From an uncultured Eubacteriales bacterium (GTDB lineage Bacteria; Bacillota; Clostridia; Lachnospirales; Lachnospiraceae), in contig CASFBK010000002.1 of the NCBI GenBank assembly GCA_949292785.1, positions 1-64,000 on the forward strand: 64,000 nt of DNA. The letters run 5' to 3'. The notes beneath the pieces are model-generated. The model ran no database searches and had not been told where the DNA came from. It saw only the letters and a program-made list of their open reading frames with translations. Position 1 is the first letter of the stretch. Each line of letters begins with the position of its first letter. Shown here piece by piece: positions 16,717-24,491 of the stretch. The translations under genes and the position numbers were made by a program.

Positions 16717-17838
16717 ATGCCAGCAATCAGCGTTTTGATGAAGCCTTCATCCGGAATGTGCAATATGTCCTGCGATTATTGCTTTTATCGTGATGAAATG
16801 CAAAAAAGGATGAAGGAAACCTATGGTTTTATGTCGGAGCAGACTTTGAAAAATGTGATACGGAAAACATTACTTAAGGCAGAGGGAAGTATCAGTTATG
16901 CATTTCAGGGTGGGGAGCCCATGCTGCGGGGAATAGAGTTTTTTCAGAAAGCGGTGAGCTTTGAGAAACAATATAATAAAAACAATATTAAAGTCTTAAA
17001 TTCATTACAGACAAATGGCTATCTGATTGATGAACAATGGTGCAAATTTTTAAAAGAGAATGACTTTTTGGTAGGTGTTTCAGTAGACGGAACACAGGAG
17101 ATTCATGACCGGTACAGACACACCAGACTGGGACAAGGAACCTTTGACAGAATTTACCGCAACACGAAATTGCTTGACCGGTATGGCGTAGATTATAACA
17201 TTCTGACCGTTGTTACGCAGGAAACCGCAAGGAATATTGCAGACATTTATAAATTTTACAAAAAGTGTGGATGGCAGTATCAGCAATATATAGCCTGTCT
17301 GGAACCGATAGACGATGAGCGGGGAAAGTATCAGTATGCAGTTTCACCGGAGCAATACGGCAAGTTTTTAATAGAATTGTTTGAACTGTGGTATGCTGAT
17401 TATCAGAAGGGGAGCCAGCCTTACATCCGCCAGTTTGATAATTATATAGGAATCCTTCTTGGATACTGGCCTGAGTCCTGTGAACAGAGGGGGACCTGTG
17501 GGATACAGAATGTAGTAGAAGCTGACGGAAGCGTGTATCCCTGTGATTTTTATGTGCTGGATGATTATTTATTAGGAAATTTAAATCACAACACATTAGA
17601 CGACATAAATGAAAAGAGGGAAGAAATTCAATTCCTGGAACGTTCTGTCAGACTAAGCGACCAGTGTAAGGAGTGCCGGTTTTTATCGTTGTGTAGAGGA
17701 GGGTGCCAGCGAAACCGGGAATATAGTTGTCGGGATAATGGCTATGTAAACTACTTTTGTAAAAGCTACGAGATGTTCTTTTCTGCCTGTATAGATAAAA
17801 TGAAGTTATTAGCGGAGAATATGATAAATAAAAATTAA
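16717..17838 (+). CDS. Anaerobic sulfatase-maturase-type radical SAM/SPASM protein
   Basis: A 373-aa radical SAM enzyme. The CxxxCxxC motif is CNMSCDYCFY near residue 14, after SVLMKPSSG, as in anSME enzymes. The C-terminal SPASM region has further Cys groups (CGIQNVVEADGSVYPCDF; CKECRFLSLCRGGCQ) for auxiliary clusters. The start at ATG 16717 is preferred (GAGAGGGA 8 nt before) over GTG 16684, which overlaps the TauE stop. anSMEs convert a Cys or Ser of a sulfatase to formylglycine. No sulfatase gene lies in the window, so it may act in trans or on another peptide. Confidence 0.8.
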   Translation: MPAISVLMKPSSGMCNMSCDYCFYRDEMQKRMKETYGFMSEQTLKNVIRKTLLKAEGSISYAFQGGEPMLRGIEFFQKAVSFEKQYNKNNIKVLNSLQTNGYLIDEQWCKFLKENDFLVGVSVDGTQEIHDRYRHTRLGQGTFDRIYRNTKLLDRYGVDYNILTVVTQETARNIADIYKFYKKCGWQYQQYIACLEPIDDERGKYQYAVSPEQYGKFLIELFELWYADYQKGSQPYIRQFDNYIGILLGYWPESCEQRGTCGIQNVVEADGSVYPCDFYVLDDYLLGNLNHNTLDDINEKREEIQFLERSVRLSDQCKECRFLSLCRGGCQRNREYSCRDNGYVNYFCKSYEMFFSACIDKMKLLAENMINKN

Positions 17839-17861
17839 CGGTGAAAAGTGAAAAAGAAAAG

Positions 17862-17910
17862 CAGTTTCATGCAGTTTCAAAATACGAAACAGTGTGAAAC
17901 TGTTTTTTTT
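17862..17910 (+). terminator. Rho-independent terminator
   Basis: Outer arms CAGTTTCA / TGAAACTG enclose a second GTTTC / GAAAC stem and are followed by eight T. It closes the TauE-radical SAM unit. Confidence 0.85.
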
Positions 17911-17912
17911 GA

Positions 17913-17941
17913 TTGAGATAACAGGATAAGTTTATTATAAT
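17913..17941 (+). promoter_or_regulatory. Probable promoter of the HAD phosphatase gene
   Basis: TTGAGA (17913-17918), a 17-bp spacer, TATAAT (17936-17941), immediately after the preceding terminator. Confidence 0.6.
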
Positions 17942-17991
17942 AAAAAGGTAAGTTTGAAAAATACAGACCGGGAAAAGGAGAAAGCATTTCA

Positions 17992-18666
17992 ATGATATGT
18001 TTGAATGAATTAAAATCCGAATCACCTAAAACGATAATTTTTGATTTAGATGGAACCCTTATTGACACGGAAAAATATTTCAAAATATTCTGGCGCAAAG
18101 CTGCGGCAGAATACGGCTACACCATGAGCGAGGAACAGGCACTAATGCTGCGGAGCCTAGGTCGCCCCTATGCACCGGCGCTGTTGAAAGAATGGTTTGG
18201 CGAAGATTTCGATTACATACAGGTACGAGATTGCCGTAGAAAGATGATGAAGGCACATTTGGAACAAACAGGAATAGAAACAAAGACAGGAGCAGAACAG
18301 GCGTTACAGCAGCTGAAGGAAATGGGATGTTGTATCGCGGTTGCCACGGCTACGCCGATAGAACGTGCAAAAGAGCAATTAGAACAGGTGGGGCTGCTTA
18401 GATATTTTGATGAAATTGTCAGTGCAGTGCAGGTAGAACGTGGAAAACCGGCGCCAGATGTCTATCTTTATGCCTGCCGGAAGCTTAAGGCGGTACCAGA
18501 GGAGGTATTTGCTGTGGAGGATTCTCCAAATGGAGCAATGGCGGCAGTCAGGGCGGGAATGAAGGTTGTTTTCATACCGGACCAGACCCAGCCGGAACCG
18601 GAGCTGTCAAAGCAGATATATGCCTGTATTCCCAGCTTGCTGCAGCTGCCGGATATTATCTTGTAA
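17992..18666 (+). CDS. HAD-superfamily hydrolase (phosphoglycolate/beta-phosphoglucomutase-like)
   Basis: A 224-aa HAD phosphatase with a four-helix cap. Motif I is FDLDGTLIDTE with the nucleophile Asp near residue 20. Motif II is the Thr in VATATP, motif III the Lys in ERGKPAPDVYLY, and motif IV the EDSPNGAMAA segment. The fold is subfamily IA. The closest types are phosphoglycolate phosphatase and beta-phosphoglucomutase; the substrate is unassigned. It has its own promoter and is followed by L-lactate dehydrogenase about 120 bp downstream. Confidence 0.85.
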   Translation: MICLNELKSESPKTIIFDLDGTLIDTEKYFKIFWRKAAAEYGYTMSEEQALMLRSLGRPYAPALLKEWFGEDFDYIQVRDCRRKMMKAHLEQTGIETKTGAEQALQQLKEMGCCIAVATATPIERAKEQLEQVGLLRYFDEIVSAVQVERGKPAPDVYLYACRKLKAVPEEVFAVEDSPNGAMAAVRAGMKVVFIPDQTQPEPELSKQIYACIPSLLQLPDIIL

Positions 18667-18783
18667 GAGTAATCAGTGAGTTTACCACATGCGGAATGGG
18701 GAGAAAGCATGGAGCTGGTTAGTGGACAAAAATATTTGTACTATTGTGGATTAGAAAAATTGATAAGAAGAGAGGAAGCATCA

Positions 18784-19719
18784 ATGTCATCAGGCAGAAA
18801 AATTGTAATCATCGGAGCAGGTCATGTAGGCTCCCATTGTGCATATGCTCTGGCAATTCAGGGGATATGTGAAGAAATCATATTATTGGATATAGACCAG
18901 GTCAAGGCGGAAAGTCACGCCATGGACATTGCGGATAGTGTATGTTTTTTGGGAAGCTCCGTAACAGTAAGAACAGGAGACTATGAGGATTGCAAGGACG
19001 CAGATATGATTGTCATTAGCGCCGGAGTGCCGCGGCTGCCGGGACAGACCCGGTTAGATACCTTAGGGGCATCCTTAGAGTGCATGAAGGAGATACTTAC
19101 CCACCTGGAAAAAATAGAGATTCCGGGTATTATCATTACCATTTCTAACCCGGCGGACATTATTGCAGATTATATCCGTAAGGGAACCGGACTTCCAAGG
19201 AGCAGGGTATTTGGCACAGGTACCTCTCTTGACACTGCTAGAATGAGAAGAACTGTTGGAGATTTGTGCGGTATAGACCCTCATAGCGTAGTAGGATTTG
19301 TTCTGGGAGAGCACGGTGACTCCTCCATGATTCCTTTTTCCCACCTTACCATATTTGGAAAGGATTATAGGGAACTAAAAGCGGAAAATCCCCAGCGGTA
19401 TGGAGGTCTTTTGGAAGAAAGAATCTTAGAGAGAACCCATTTGCGCGGAATGGATATTATTAATGGAAAGGGTTCTACAGAATTTGGTATTGGTTATGCG
19501 TTGGCAGATATGGCAAAGGCAGTATTGATGAACGAGCACAGAACGCTTCCGGCATCCGTGCTTCTGGAAGGAGAATACGGACAGAAGGGAGTCCATGCAG
19601 GAGTGCCATGTGTGATAGGAAGGGATGGCATAGAACAGATTATTGAATTGAAGCTGACAAAGGAGGAGCAGAGACTGTTTGATTCTTCCTGCGAAGTGAT
19701 TCGGCAATATATGCCATAG
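18784..19719 (+). CDS. ldh: L-lactate dehydrogenase (first copy)
   Basis: A 311-aa NAD-dependent LDH/MDH-family enzyme that reduces pyruvate to L-lactate. The Rossmann motif is IIGAGHVGSHCA. The mobile-loop Arg region is PRLPGQTRLD, the substrate-binding Arg is in TSLDTARMR, and the catalytic His is in GEHGDSSMIPFS. The start is ATG 18784, with GAGGAAG 6 nt before; the longer frame from 18676 adds residues not seen in the family. The active-site loop has Gln in PGQTR, the lactate- rather than malate-type residue. A second paralogue lies at 44634. Confidence 0.9.
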   Translation: MSSGRKIVIIGAGHVGSHCAYALAIQGICEEIILLDIDQVKAESHAMDIADSVCFLGSSVTVRTGDYEDCKDADMIVISAGVPRLPGQTRLDTLGASLECMKEILTHLEKIEIPGIIITISNPADIIADYIRKGTGLPRSRVFGTGTSLDTARMRRTVGDLCGIDPHSVVGFVLGEHGDSSMIPFSHLTIFGKDYRELKAENPQRYGGLLEERILERTHLRGMDIINGKGSTEFGIGYALADMAKAVLMNEHRTLPASVLLEGEYGQKGVHAGVPCVIGRDGIEQIIELKLTKEEQRLFDSSCEVIRQYMP

Positions 19720-19755
19720 TGGCAGAGTAGTTTCTAAACAGAAGGAGGATAAGAA

Positions 19756-20070
19756 ATGAGTGAATTTACAACAATTCCAAACCATGTGAAATTTAAGGCA
19801 AAAAAATTATTTGGAGAGTCAGGAAGAATTATTGATGGTTCTATTGCTTATATTGATTTAGAGGGCGGTGGACCTGTGGAGCAGCATACACATGAGCATG
19901 ACCATTTGTTCATCGTAACCCAGGGAGCGGCGAAGCTTCTGCTGGGAGAGGAAGAAATCATACTGAAAAAAGACGAGGCATATCTGGTGAAAGGCTCCAT
20001 TCCTCATGCCACATGGAATGTTTCCGATGGAGAAACGGTGATGATTGGAATAACGGTGATGCCGGAGTAA
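19756..20070 (+). CDS. Cupin-domain protein
   Basis: A 104-aa single-domain cupin. The metal-site motifs are HTHEHDHLFIVTQG (about residues 43-56) and the second-motif His in SIPHATWNV. It could be a small metal-binding isomerase, dioxygenase or sensor; no substrate can be inferred. GAAGGAGG precedes the ATG. It lies between an LDH gene and the promoter of a MarR gene, same strand. Confidence 0.85.
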   Translation: MSEFTTIPNHVKFKAKKLFGESGRIIDGSIAYIDLEGGGPVEQHTHEHDHLFIVTQGAAKLLLGEEEIILKKDEAYLVKGSIPHATWNVSDGETVMIGITVMPE

Positions 20071-20101
20071 GGAATCCTATAATTTAAAATGAGAGGATGG
20101 G

Positions 20102-20148
20102 TTGACATTGCTCCTGACTGGGTGTAAAATTGTTCACAAGTGAACAAT
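20102..20148 (+). promoter_or_regulatory. marR promoter with overlapping operator
   Basis: TTGACA (20102-20107), a 17-bp spacer and TAAAAT (20125-20130). A perfect 9-bp dyad ATTGTTCAC-AA-GTGAACAAT (20129-20148) begins on the last two bases of the -10 box and covers the start site. An extra half-site AAGTGAAC follows at 20155-20162. This is the layout of an autorepressed marR gene. Confidence 0.8.
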
Positions 20149-20175
20149 ATACATAAGTGAACCATGGAGAGAGTT

Positions 20176-20631
20176 ATGACGGATGAATTAGAATTGCTGA
20201 TTACAGGAAGACAATTCCGTAAAATGTGCGAAAGAGAATACGAGACAATACGAAAGAGATACGACCTTCGGAAAGTGGAGCTGGATATGCTGTATTTTCT
20301 GGATTGCTCTAAGGAGGCGAGAACGGCAGGTGATATTGCCCAGATACGGCAGGTGTCCAAGGCGCATATTTCCACGGCAGTAGAGAATCTGGTAAAAAAA
20401 GGACTGCTAGAGACACGGGAGGATTCGAAGGACCGCAGACGCATACTTCTGGAGCTGACCGGACAGGGAAAGGTCGTAGTAGAAGAAGTGGGATTGGCCC
20501 GTCGGCGCATGTCTCAGGTTGTTTATCGTGGCATAACGGAAGAGGAAAAGGCTGTAATGCAGCAGGCGGCAAAGAGAATGCTGCAGAACATGCAGGAAGA
20601 GATAGAAAGGTCGCCGGAAAGGAGAATGTGA
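20176..20631 (+). CDS. MarR-family transcriptional regulator
   Basis: A repressor of about 151 aa. The winged HTH is visible in TAGDIAQIRQVSKAHISTAV and the wing in TREDSKDRRRILLELTGQGK. The start at ATG 20176 has GGAGAGA a few nt before; the in-frame ATG 20164 has no ribosome site. The gene has a consensus promoter overlapped by an 18-bp-arm dyad, so it is probably autorepressed and responds to a small ligand. Its stop codon overlaps the region just before the cytidylate-kinase-like gene, which it likely co-regulates. Confidence 0.88.
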   Translation: MTDELELLITGRQFRKMCEREYETIRKRYDLRKVELDMLYFLDCSKEARTAGDIAQIRQVSKAHISTAVENLVKKGLLETREDSKDRRRILLELTGQGKVVVEEVGLARRRMSQVVYRGITEEEKAVMQQAAKRMLQNMQEEIERSPERRM

Positions 20632-20633
20632 AC

Positions 20634-21227
20634 ATGAAGATTATTACCATTGACAGAGAATATGGAAGCGGCGGAAGAGAGGTTGGAAAGATTATTTCAG
20701 AGAAAACGGGAATTCCGTGCTATGACAATCACCTGATTATGGAGGCTGCCGAGAATTTTGGGTTGAGCGTGGGAATGATGAAGGATTATGACGAGAAGAA
20801 TATAGGAAGTACCCTTTATAACATTGCCATGATAGCAAGCAATATGAAGATGGATGGCGAAAACAATAAGACCTATGAGATTTACTATGCTATTTCTGAA
20901 ACGGTAAAGAGACTTGCCATTCAAGGACCCGCAGTATTTATCGGAAGATGTGCGAATGAGGCATTAAATGAGAATAGGAATGTAGTCAATGCGTTTATCT
21001 ATACATCGGATATTGAAAAACGCAAACAACGTATTATAGAAGTGGATGGCGTATCAGGAAGCAATGCAGAATACGCTTTGAAAAAACGCGATAAACAAAG
21101 AAAATTATTTTATGAGTTTTATACCGGAAAGAAATGGGGAGAACGACAGAACTATGATATTATGCTGAATACAGCAACACTTGGGTATGAGGCGTGTGCA
21201 GATGCTTTGATTCAAATGGCAGAATGA
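20634..21227 (+). CDS. Cytidylate-kinase-like family protein (copy 1)
   Basis: A 197-aa P-loop protein with the glycine-rich nucleotide-binding loop REYGSGGREVGK near the N-terminus. The downstream segments VFIGRCANEAL and FYTGKKWG are shared with the two paralogues at 33832 and 52657. The family resembles CMP kinase, but the canonical cmk gene is a different, longer protein and the real substrate is unknown. The start at ATG 20634 (AAAGGAGA 8 nt before) is preferred to GTG 20628. It is coupled to the MarR regulator, so its expression is ligand-controlled. Confidence 0.75.
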   Translation: MKIITIDREYGSGGREVGKIISEKTGIPCYDNHLIMEAAENFGLSVGMMKDYDEKNIGSTLYNIAMIASNMKMDGENNKTYEIYYAISETVKRLAIQGPAVFIGRCANEALNENRNVVNAFIYTSDIEKRKQRIIEVDGVSGSNAEYALKKRDKQRKLFYEFYTGKKWGERQNYDIMLNTATLGYEACADALIQMAE

Positions 21228-21305
21228 ATAAAAATTTTGCGGGAAGGGGAGTCATTTTTGTAATGAGTTCGTTTGCAGACCAAAGAAGAAATAATGAGAG
21301 GTAGC

Positions 21306-21710
21306 ATGAGTATGAAAAAGAAATTGGTTTTTGCCAGTAAAATATTTTTAGGTGTGTTTTGTATATTATTATTTTTGATAGTGATGGGCTTAGCGTATAC
21401 CGAAGAAGGGGGAGAAGCGGATTGGCTGGTATTTCTTTTGGTGCCGTTTTTGATTGTTGGCATATTGATGGTGATTTCCTTTTTAACAGAGTTTATTCTG
21501 GAGATATGGGAACGCTGGAAGGAAAATGGAATCGAGGGTGTAGTGCGAATTCTGGTGGAAGCCATCCTTTGTACGCTGGTGTTTATGGGGTGCGATTTGC
21601 TGATATCAAAGGAAATTTCGAGATTTAGAGGATACATAGGATATGGAGTAACCTTGATGATTGTTATGACGGTTATGGGGTATTGGAAAAGAGTGAGGAG
21701 ACAAAACTAA
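21306..21710 (+). CDS. Hypothetical membrane protein
   Basis: About 134 aa with four predicted membrane segments (roughly residues 7-30, 37-62, 77-100 and 108-126) and basic ends. No recognised family. Several starts are possible (TTG 21273, ATG 21294, 21306, 21312); 21306 or 21312 fits GAGAGGTAG best. It follows the cytidylate-kinase-like gene on the same strand and could be part of that MarR-controlled unit. Confidence 0.55.
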   Translation: MSMKKKLVFASKIFLGVFCILLFLIVMGLAYTEEGGEADWLVFLLVPFLIVGILMVISFLTEFILEIWERWKENGIEGVVRILVEAILCTLVFMGCDLLISKEISRFRGYIGYGVTLMIVMTVMGYWKRVRRQN

Positions 21711-21737
21711 CAGGGGCGCGGGATATGCTGAAGCAAA

Positions 21738-22910
21738 TCACAGCATATCCTGCAGCATGAAGCCAAGGGTAAGCTGCAGTCTTGTATCAAGGCTGGAAAG
21801 ATTTATATTAAGAATCTCAGCCACCCGGTTCAATTTGTAATTTACCGTATTTCGGTGTACAAATAATTCATCGGCGGTATCCTTGACGCTTCCATTGTGT
21901 TTTAGATAGCACCACAGTACTTTGGAAAGGTCAGAGTCATTTTTCAGGTCATATGTAATAAGTGGTTGAATTGTTTTTTCATAATATTCTTCCAGAATAT
22001 CTTTGTCTTCAATTCCAAGCAGCAGCTTATAGATTCCCATATCAGAATAAGATAATAAATCAGAACTGTTTTTTTGGTTTTGCAGAAAATTTTGAATGGA
22101 AAGTGCCTGGTGGTAGCTTTTGTATAAACAGCGGATACTTTTGGTGGATTTTCCAATGCTAATATAAAAGCGTTCGTTTTTCTGTAGATAGCGGGATAAA
22201 TATTCGTGAATATCGTGGGTGAAACAAGTCATGTTTTCCTCTGTATAGTTTCCGGTAATTGCGATGAGCTGATTTTCATTATAAAAGATGGCAAATTTTT
22301 TGTATTTGCGGTGTTGCAAATGGTTATCGATATCGAGGCAAACAGCTTCTAAACGTTTTTGTGAAATGGAGTGCCGCAGAGATTGCGTAATGCGGATGGC
22401 ACAGGAATAATAGTTCCAGTTGAGATTAAACCCATGTTGAGACAGAGGAACAACATAAAGCTCTTCCTGTTTTGGAAAAAATAAGGCATTTTTAAAGGCG
22501 GCAGCAATTTCCAGGTTTGCCTGTTCTGATTTTGTAATCATGTAGGAAAAAATGCGCATGATTTCTGCAATATGCGTTTTCCATGGAACCGTAAAAACAG
22601 GAAAATCATGAGAATTACCAAACGCAATTACCTCCTGTGGGATACTTTCCAGAAACGGACCAATATTTAATACAACGCCAGCAGCGTTATTTTTCCAGAT
22701 ATTTTCCACCAAGTCCAGAATAGAGAGGCTATTATTTAAGCCGATTCCAGTTGTAAAGGCAATCTCGCCACCTTCTAAAAAAGTAGAAGCTTCTTTGGTT
22801 TCAATCATGTGTACCCAGCTTACCATATTAGATAGCCCTTGTTCTCCGGCAATCATGGTAATATCCATATGTGTTACTTTTTCCATTAACTTACTTAACT
22901 CGACAGCCAA
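21738..22910 (-). CDS. PucR-family transcriptional regulator
   Basis: A 390-aa activator or repressor. The N-terminal PucR domain covers about residues 10-120 (MITKSEQANLE ends it). A central CdaR/GGDEF-like region lies at about 160-280. The C-terminal HTH_30 covers about 325-388 (GSVKDTADELFVHRNTVNYK). PucR proteins classically control purine or nitrogen-ring catabolism. This one is divergent from the aminotransferase that starts the pyrimidine-catabolic gene string, so it is the likely regulator of that island. Its own promoter holds a 12-bp palindrome. Confidence 0.88.
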   Translation of the reverse strand: MAVELSKLMEKVTHMDITMIAGEQGLSNMVSWVHMIETKEASTFLEGGEIAFTTGIGLNNSLSILDLVENIWKNNAAGVVLNIGPFLESIPQEVIAFGNSHDFPVFTVPWKTHIAEIMRIFSYMITKSEQANLEIAAAFKNALFFPKQEELYVVPLSQHGFNLNWNYYSCAIRITQSLRHSISQKRLEAVCLDIDNHLQHRKYKKFAIFYNENQLIAITGNYTEENMTCFTHDIHEYLSRYLQKNERFYISIGKSTKSIRCLYKSYHQALSIQNFLQNQKNSSDLLSYSDMGIYKLLLGIEDKDILEEYYEKTIQPLITYDLKNDSDLSKVLWCYLKHNGSVKDTADELFVHRNTVNYKLNRVAEILNINLSSLDTRLQLTLGFMLQDML

Positions 22911-22942
22911 TCAATCATCTCCTTTGCTTGCTTCAAAAAAAT

Positions 22943-22976
22943 AAGACAAAGAGCCTGTCAGGGACATCTTTGTCTT
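22943..22976 (-). terminator. Promoter-proximal terminator-like hairpin in the pucR leader
   Basis: A perfect 10-bp stem AAGACAAAGA / TCTTTGTCTT with an inner TGTC / GACA stem. On the minus strand it is followed by TTATTTTTTT. It begins about 5 nt after the predicted pucR start site and 33 nt before the start codon, so it sits in the gene's own leader. Confidence 0.6.
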
Positions 22977-22987
22977 TATGATTGTAG

Positions 22988-23016
22988 ATAATACTCCTTT
23001 TCCGGAAAAAGGTCAA
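22988..23016 (-). promoter_or_regulatory. pucR promoter with palindromic operator candidate
   Basis: Minus-strand TTGACC (23011-23016), a 17-bp spacer and TATTAT (22988-22993). The spacer contains the perfect palindrome TTTTCCGGAAAA (22998-23009), well placed for autoregulation. Confidence 0.6.
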
Positions 23017-23062
23017 GGAATTATTTTAGGCTTCAGCACAATTTGATTTGGGCTTTGATTTA

Positions 23063-23090
23063 TTGTTTTACTGACTGCAATGTTTATAAT
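23063..23090 (+). promoter_or_regulatory. Probable promoter of the aminotransferase-led operon
   Basis: TTGTTT (23063-23068), a 16-bp spacer, TATAAT (23085-23090), about 57 bp before the aminotransferase start. Confidence 0.5.
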
Positions 23091-23147
23091 GTGAATCAAC
23101 AAGCAGGATAATTGTCAACAAAGAGATAGAAGAAAAGAGGTCATAGT

Positions 23148-24473
23148 ATGAATGGTGCAGAAGTAAAAGAAAAGCAAAAAAGGTATGTATTACAGTCTTG
23201 GAGTAAGCAGGGAGCATTGAACCCCATTCCGGTAGAAAGAGCAGAAGGAATCTATTTTTACGATTATGATGGAAAACGTTACACGGATATGTCATCGCAG
23301 TTAGTAAACTTAAATGTGGGGTTTGGTAACGCTGATATCGCAGAAGCAATCAAAGCACAGGTAGATAAGTTTTGTTTCGTGGGTCCTTCCTATGCGGCAG
23401 AATCAAGGTCCCGGCTGGCAGAAATGATAATCAATTTATTACCGGATACCTTTGGAAAAGTATTTTTTACCAATGCAGGAGCAGATGCAAATGAAAATGC
23501 AATCAAAATTGCAAGAATGTATACAGGCAGAAAAAAGATATTCAGCCGTTATAGAAGTTATCACGGTTCCTCCTTTGGCGCAGGTAATCTGACGGGAGAA
23601 CCGAGAAGATATCCATTGGAGCCTGGAATTCCGGGCTTTGTGAAGTTCTTCGATCCGTATATTTACAGGGAACCCATTCAGTTTGCCACGGAAGAGGAAG
23701 CAACAAAATATTATCTGGCAAAGCTCAGAGAGCAGATTTTATACGAAGGACCGGATAACGTTGCCGCCATTGTAATGGAGACAATCACAGGTTCTAACGG
23801 TGTCATTATTCCGCCGGAAGGATATCTTCCGGGCGTTCGTAAGATTTGTGATGAATTTGGAATTATAATGATTTGCGATGAGGTTATGGCAGGCTGGGGC
23901 AGAACCGGTAAGATGTTTGCTTTTGAGAACTTTGATGTTGTTCCGGATATTGTTACCTTTGCAAAGGGTGTTACCTGCGGATATGTTCCCTTGGGCGGTG
24001 TTGCTGTAAGCAGTAAAATAGCCAAATATTTTGAGGAACATTTACTATCCTGCGGTCTGACATACAGTGGTCATCCGCTTGCCTGTGCCGCCGGAGTTGC
24101 CTGTGTCAATTATTACAGCAAAGCAAACCTTCTGGATAATGTAGAAAAGACAGGAAAGGTACTTGCAGCAAGACTGGAAAACATGAAAAAGTCTCATGGA
24201 TGCGTTGGAGATGCACGTTATATTGGACTGTTTTCCTGTGTGGAACTGGTCAAAGATAAGAAAACAAGGGAAGCGTTGGTTCCTTATGGTCAGGACCCGG
24301 AGGGTATCATGGGGAAAATCATTGGCAAGCTGAAGGAGCGGGGATTTATGACCTATTCCCATGAAAATATGATTTTTATCTGCCCGCCTCTTATTATTAC
24401 CGAGGAACAGTTAGAAGAAGAGCTGGATAAGCTGGATGAGGTATTAAGTATCGTAGATAAGGAATTTATTTAA
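23148..24473 (+). CDS. Class III aminotransferase, likely beta-alanine (omega-amino acid) aminotransferase
   Basis: A 441-aa fold-type I omega-aminotransferase. The cofactor motif is MICDEVMAGWGRTGKMFAFE and the PLP Lys lies in TFAKGVTCGYVPLGG (about residue 275). The relatives include taurine-, beta-alanine- and omega-amino-acid:pyruvate enzymes. In this neighbourhood (dihydropyrimidine dehydrogenase, dihydropyrimidinase and N-carbamoyl hydrolase downstream) it most likely removes the amino group of beta-alanine, the end product of reductive uracil breakdown, giving malonate semialdehyde. The alcohol dehydrogenase 18 bp downstream would take that aldehyde. AAAAGAGG precedes the ATG. The function is inferred from context; the family is certain. 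Confidence 0.82.
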   Translation: MNGAEVKEKQKRYVLQSWSKQGALNPIPVERAEGIYFYDYDGKRYTDMSSQLVNLNVGFGNADIAEAIKAQVDKFCFVGPSYAAESRSRLAEMIINLLPDTFGKVFFTNAGADANENAIKIARMYTGRKKIFSRYRSYHGSSFGAGNLTGEPRRYPLEPGIPGFVKFFDPYIYREPIQFATEEEATKYYLAKLREQILYEGPDNVAAIVMETITGSNGVIIPPEGYLPGVRKICDEFGIIMICDEVMAGWGRTGKMFAFENFDVVPDIVTFAKGVTCGYVPLGGVAVSSKIAKYFEEHLLSCGLTYSGHPLACAAGVACVNYYSKANLLDNVEKTGKVLAARLENMKKSHGCVGDARYIGLFSCVELVKDKKTREALVPYGQDPEGIMGKIIGKLKERGFMTYSHENMIFICPPLIITEEQLEEELDKLDEVLSIVDKEFI

Positions 24474-24491
24474 GAAAGTGAGGGAGAGCCT

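Noticed and set aside
18676-18783. N-terminal extension of the first L-lactate dehydrogenase
   Set aside because: The ATG at 18784 has a good ribosome site and begins right before the Rossmann fold; the extra 36 residues have no family match.
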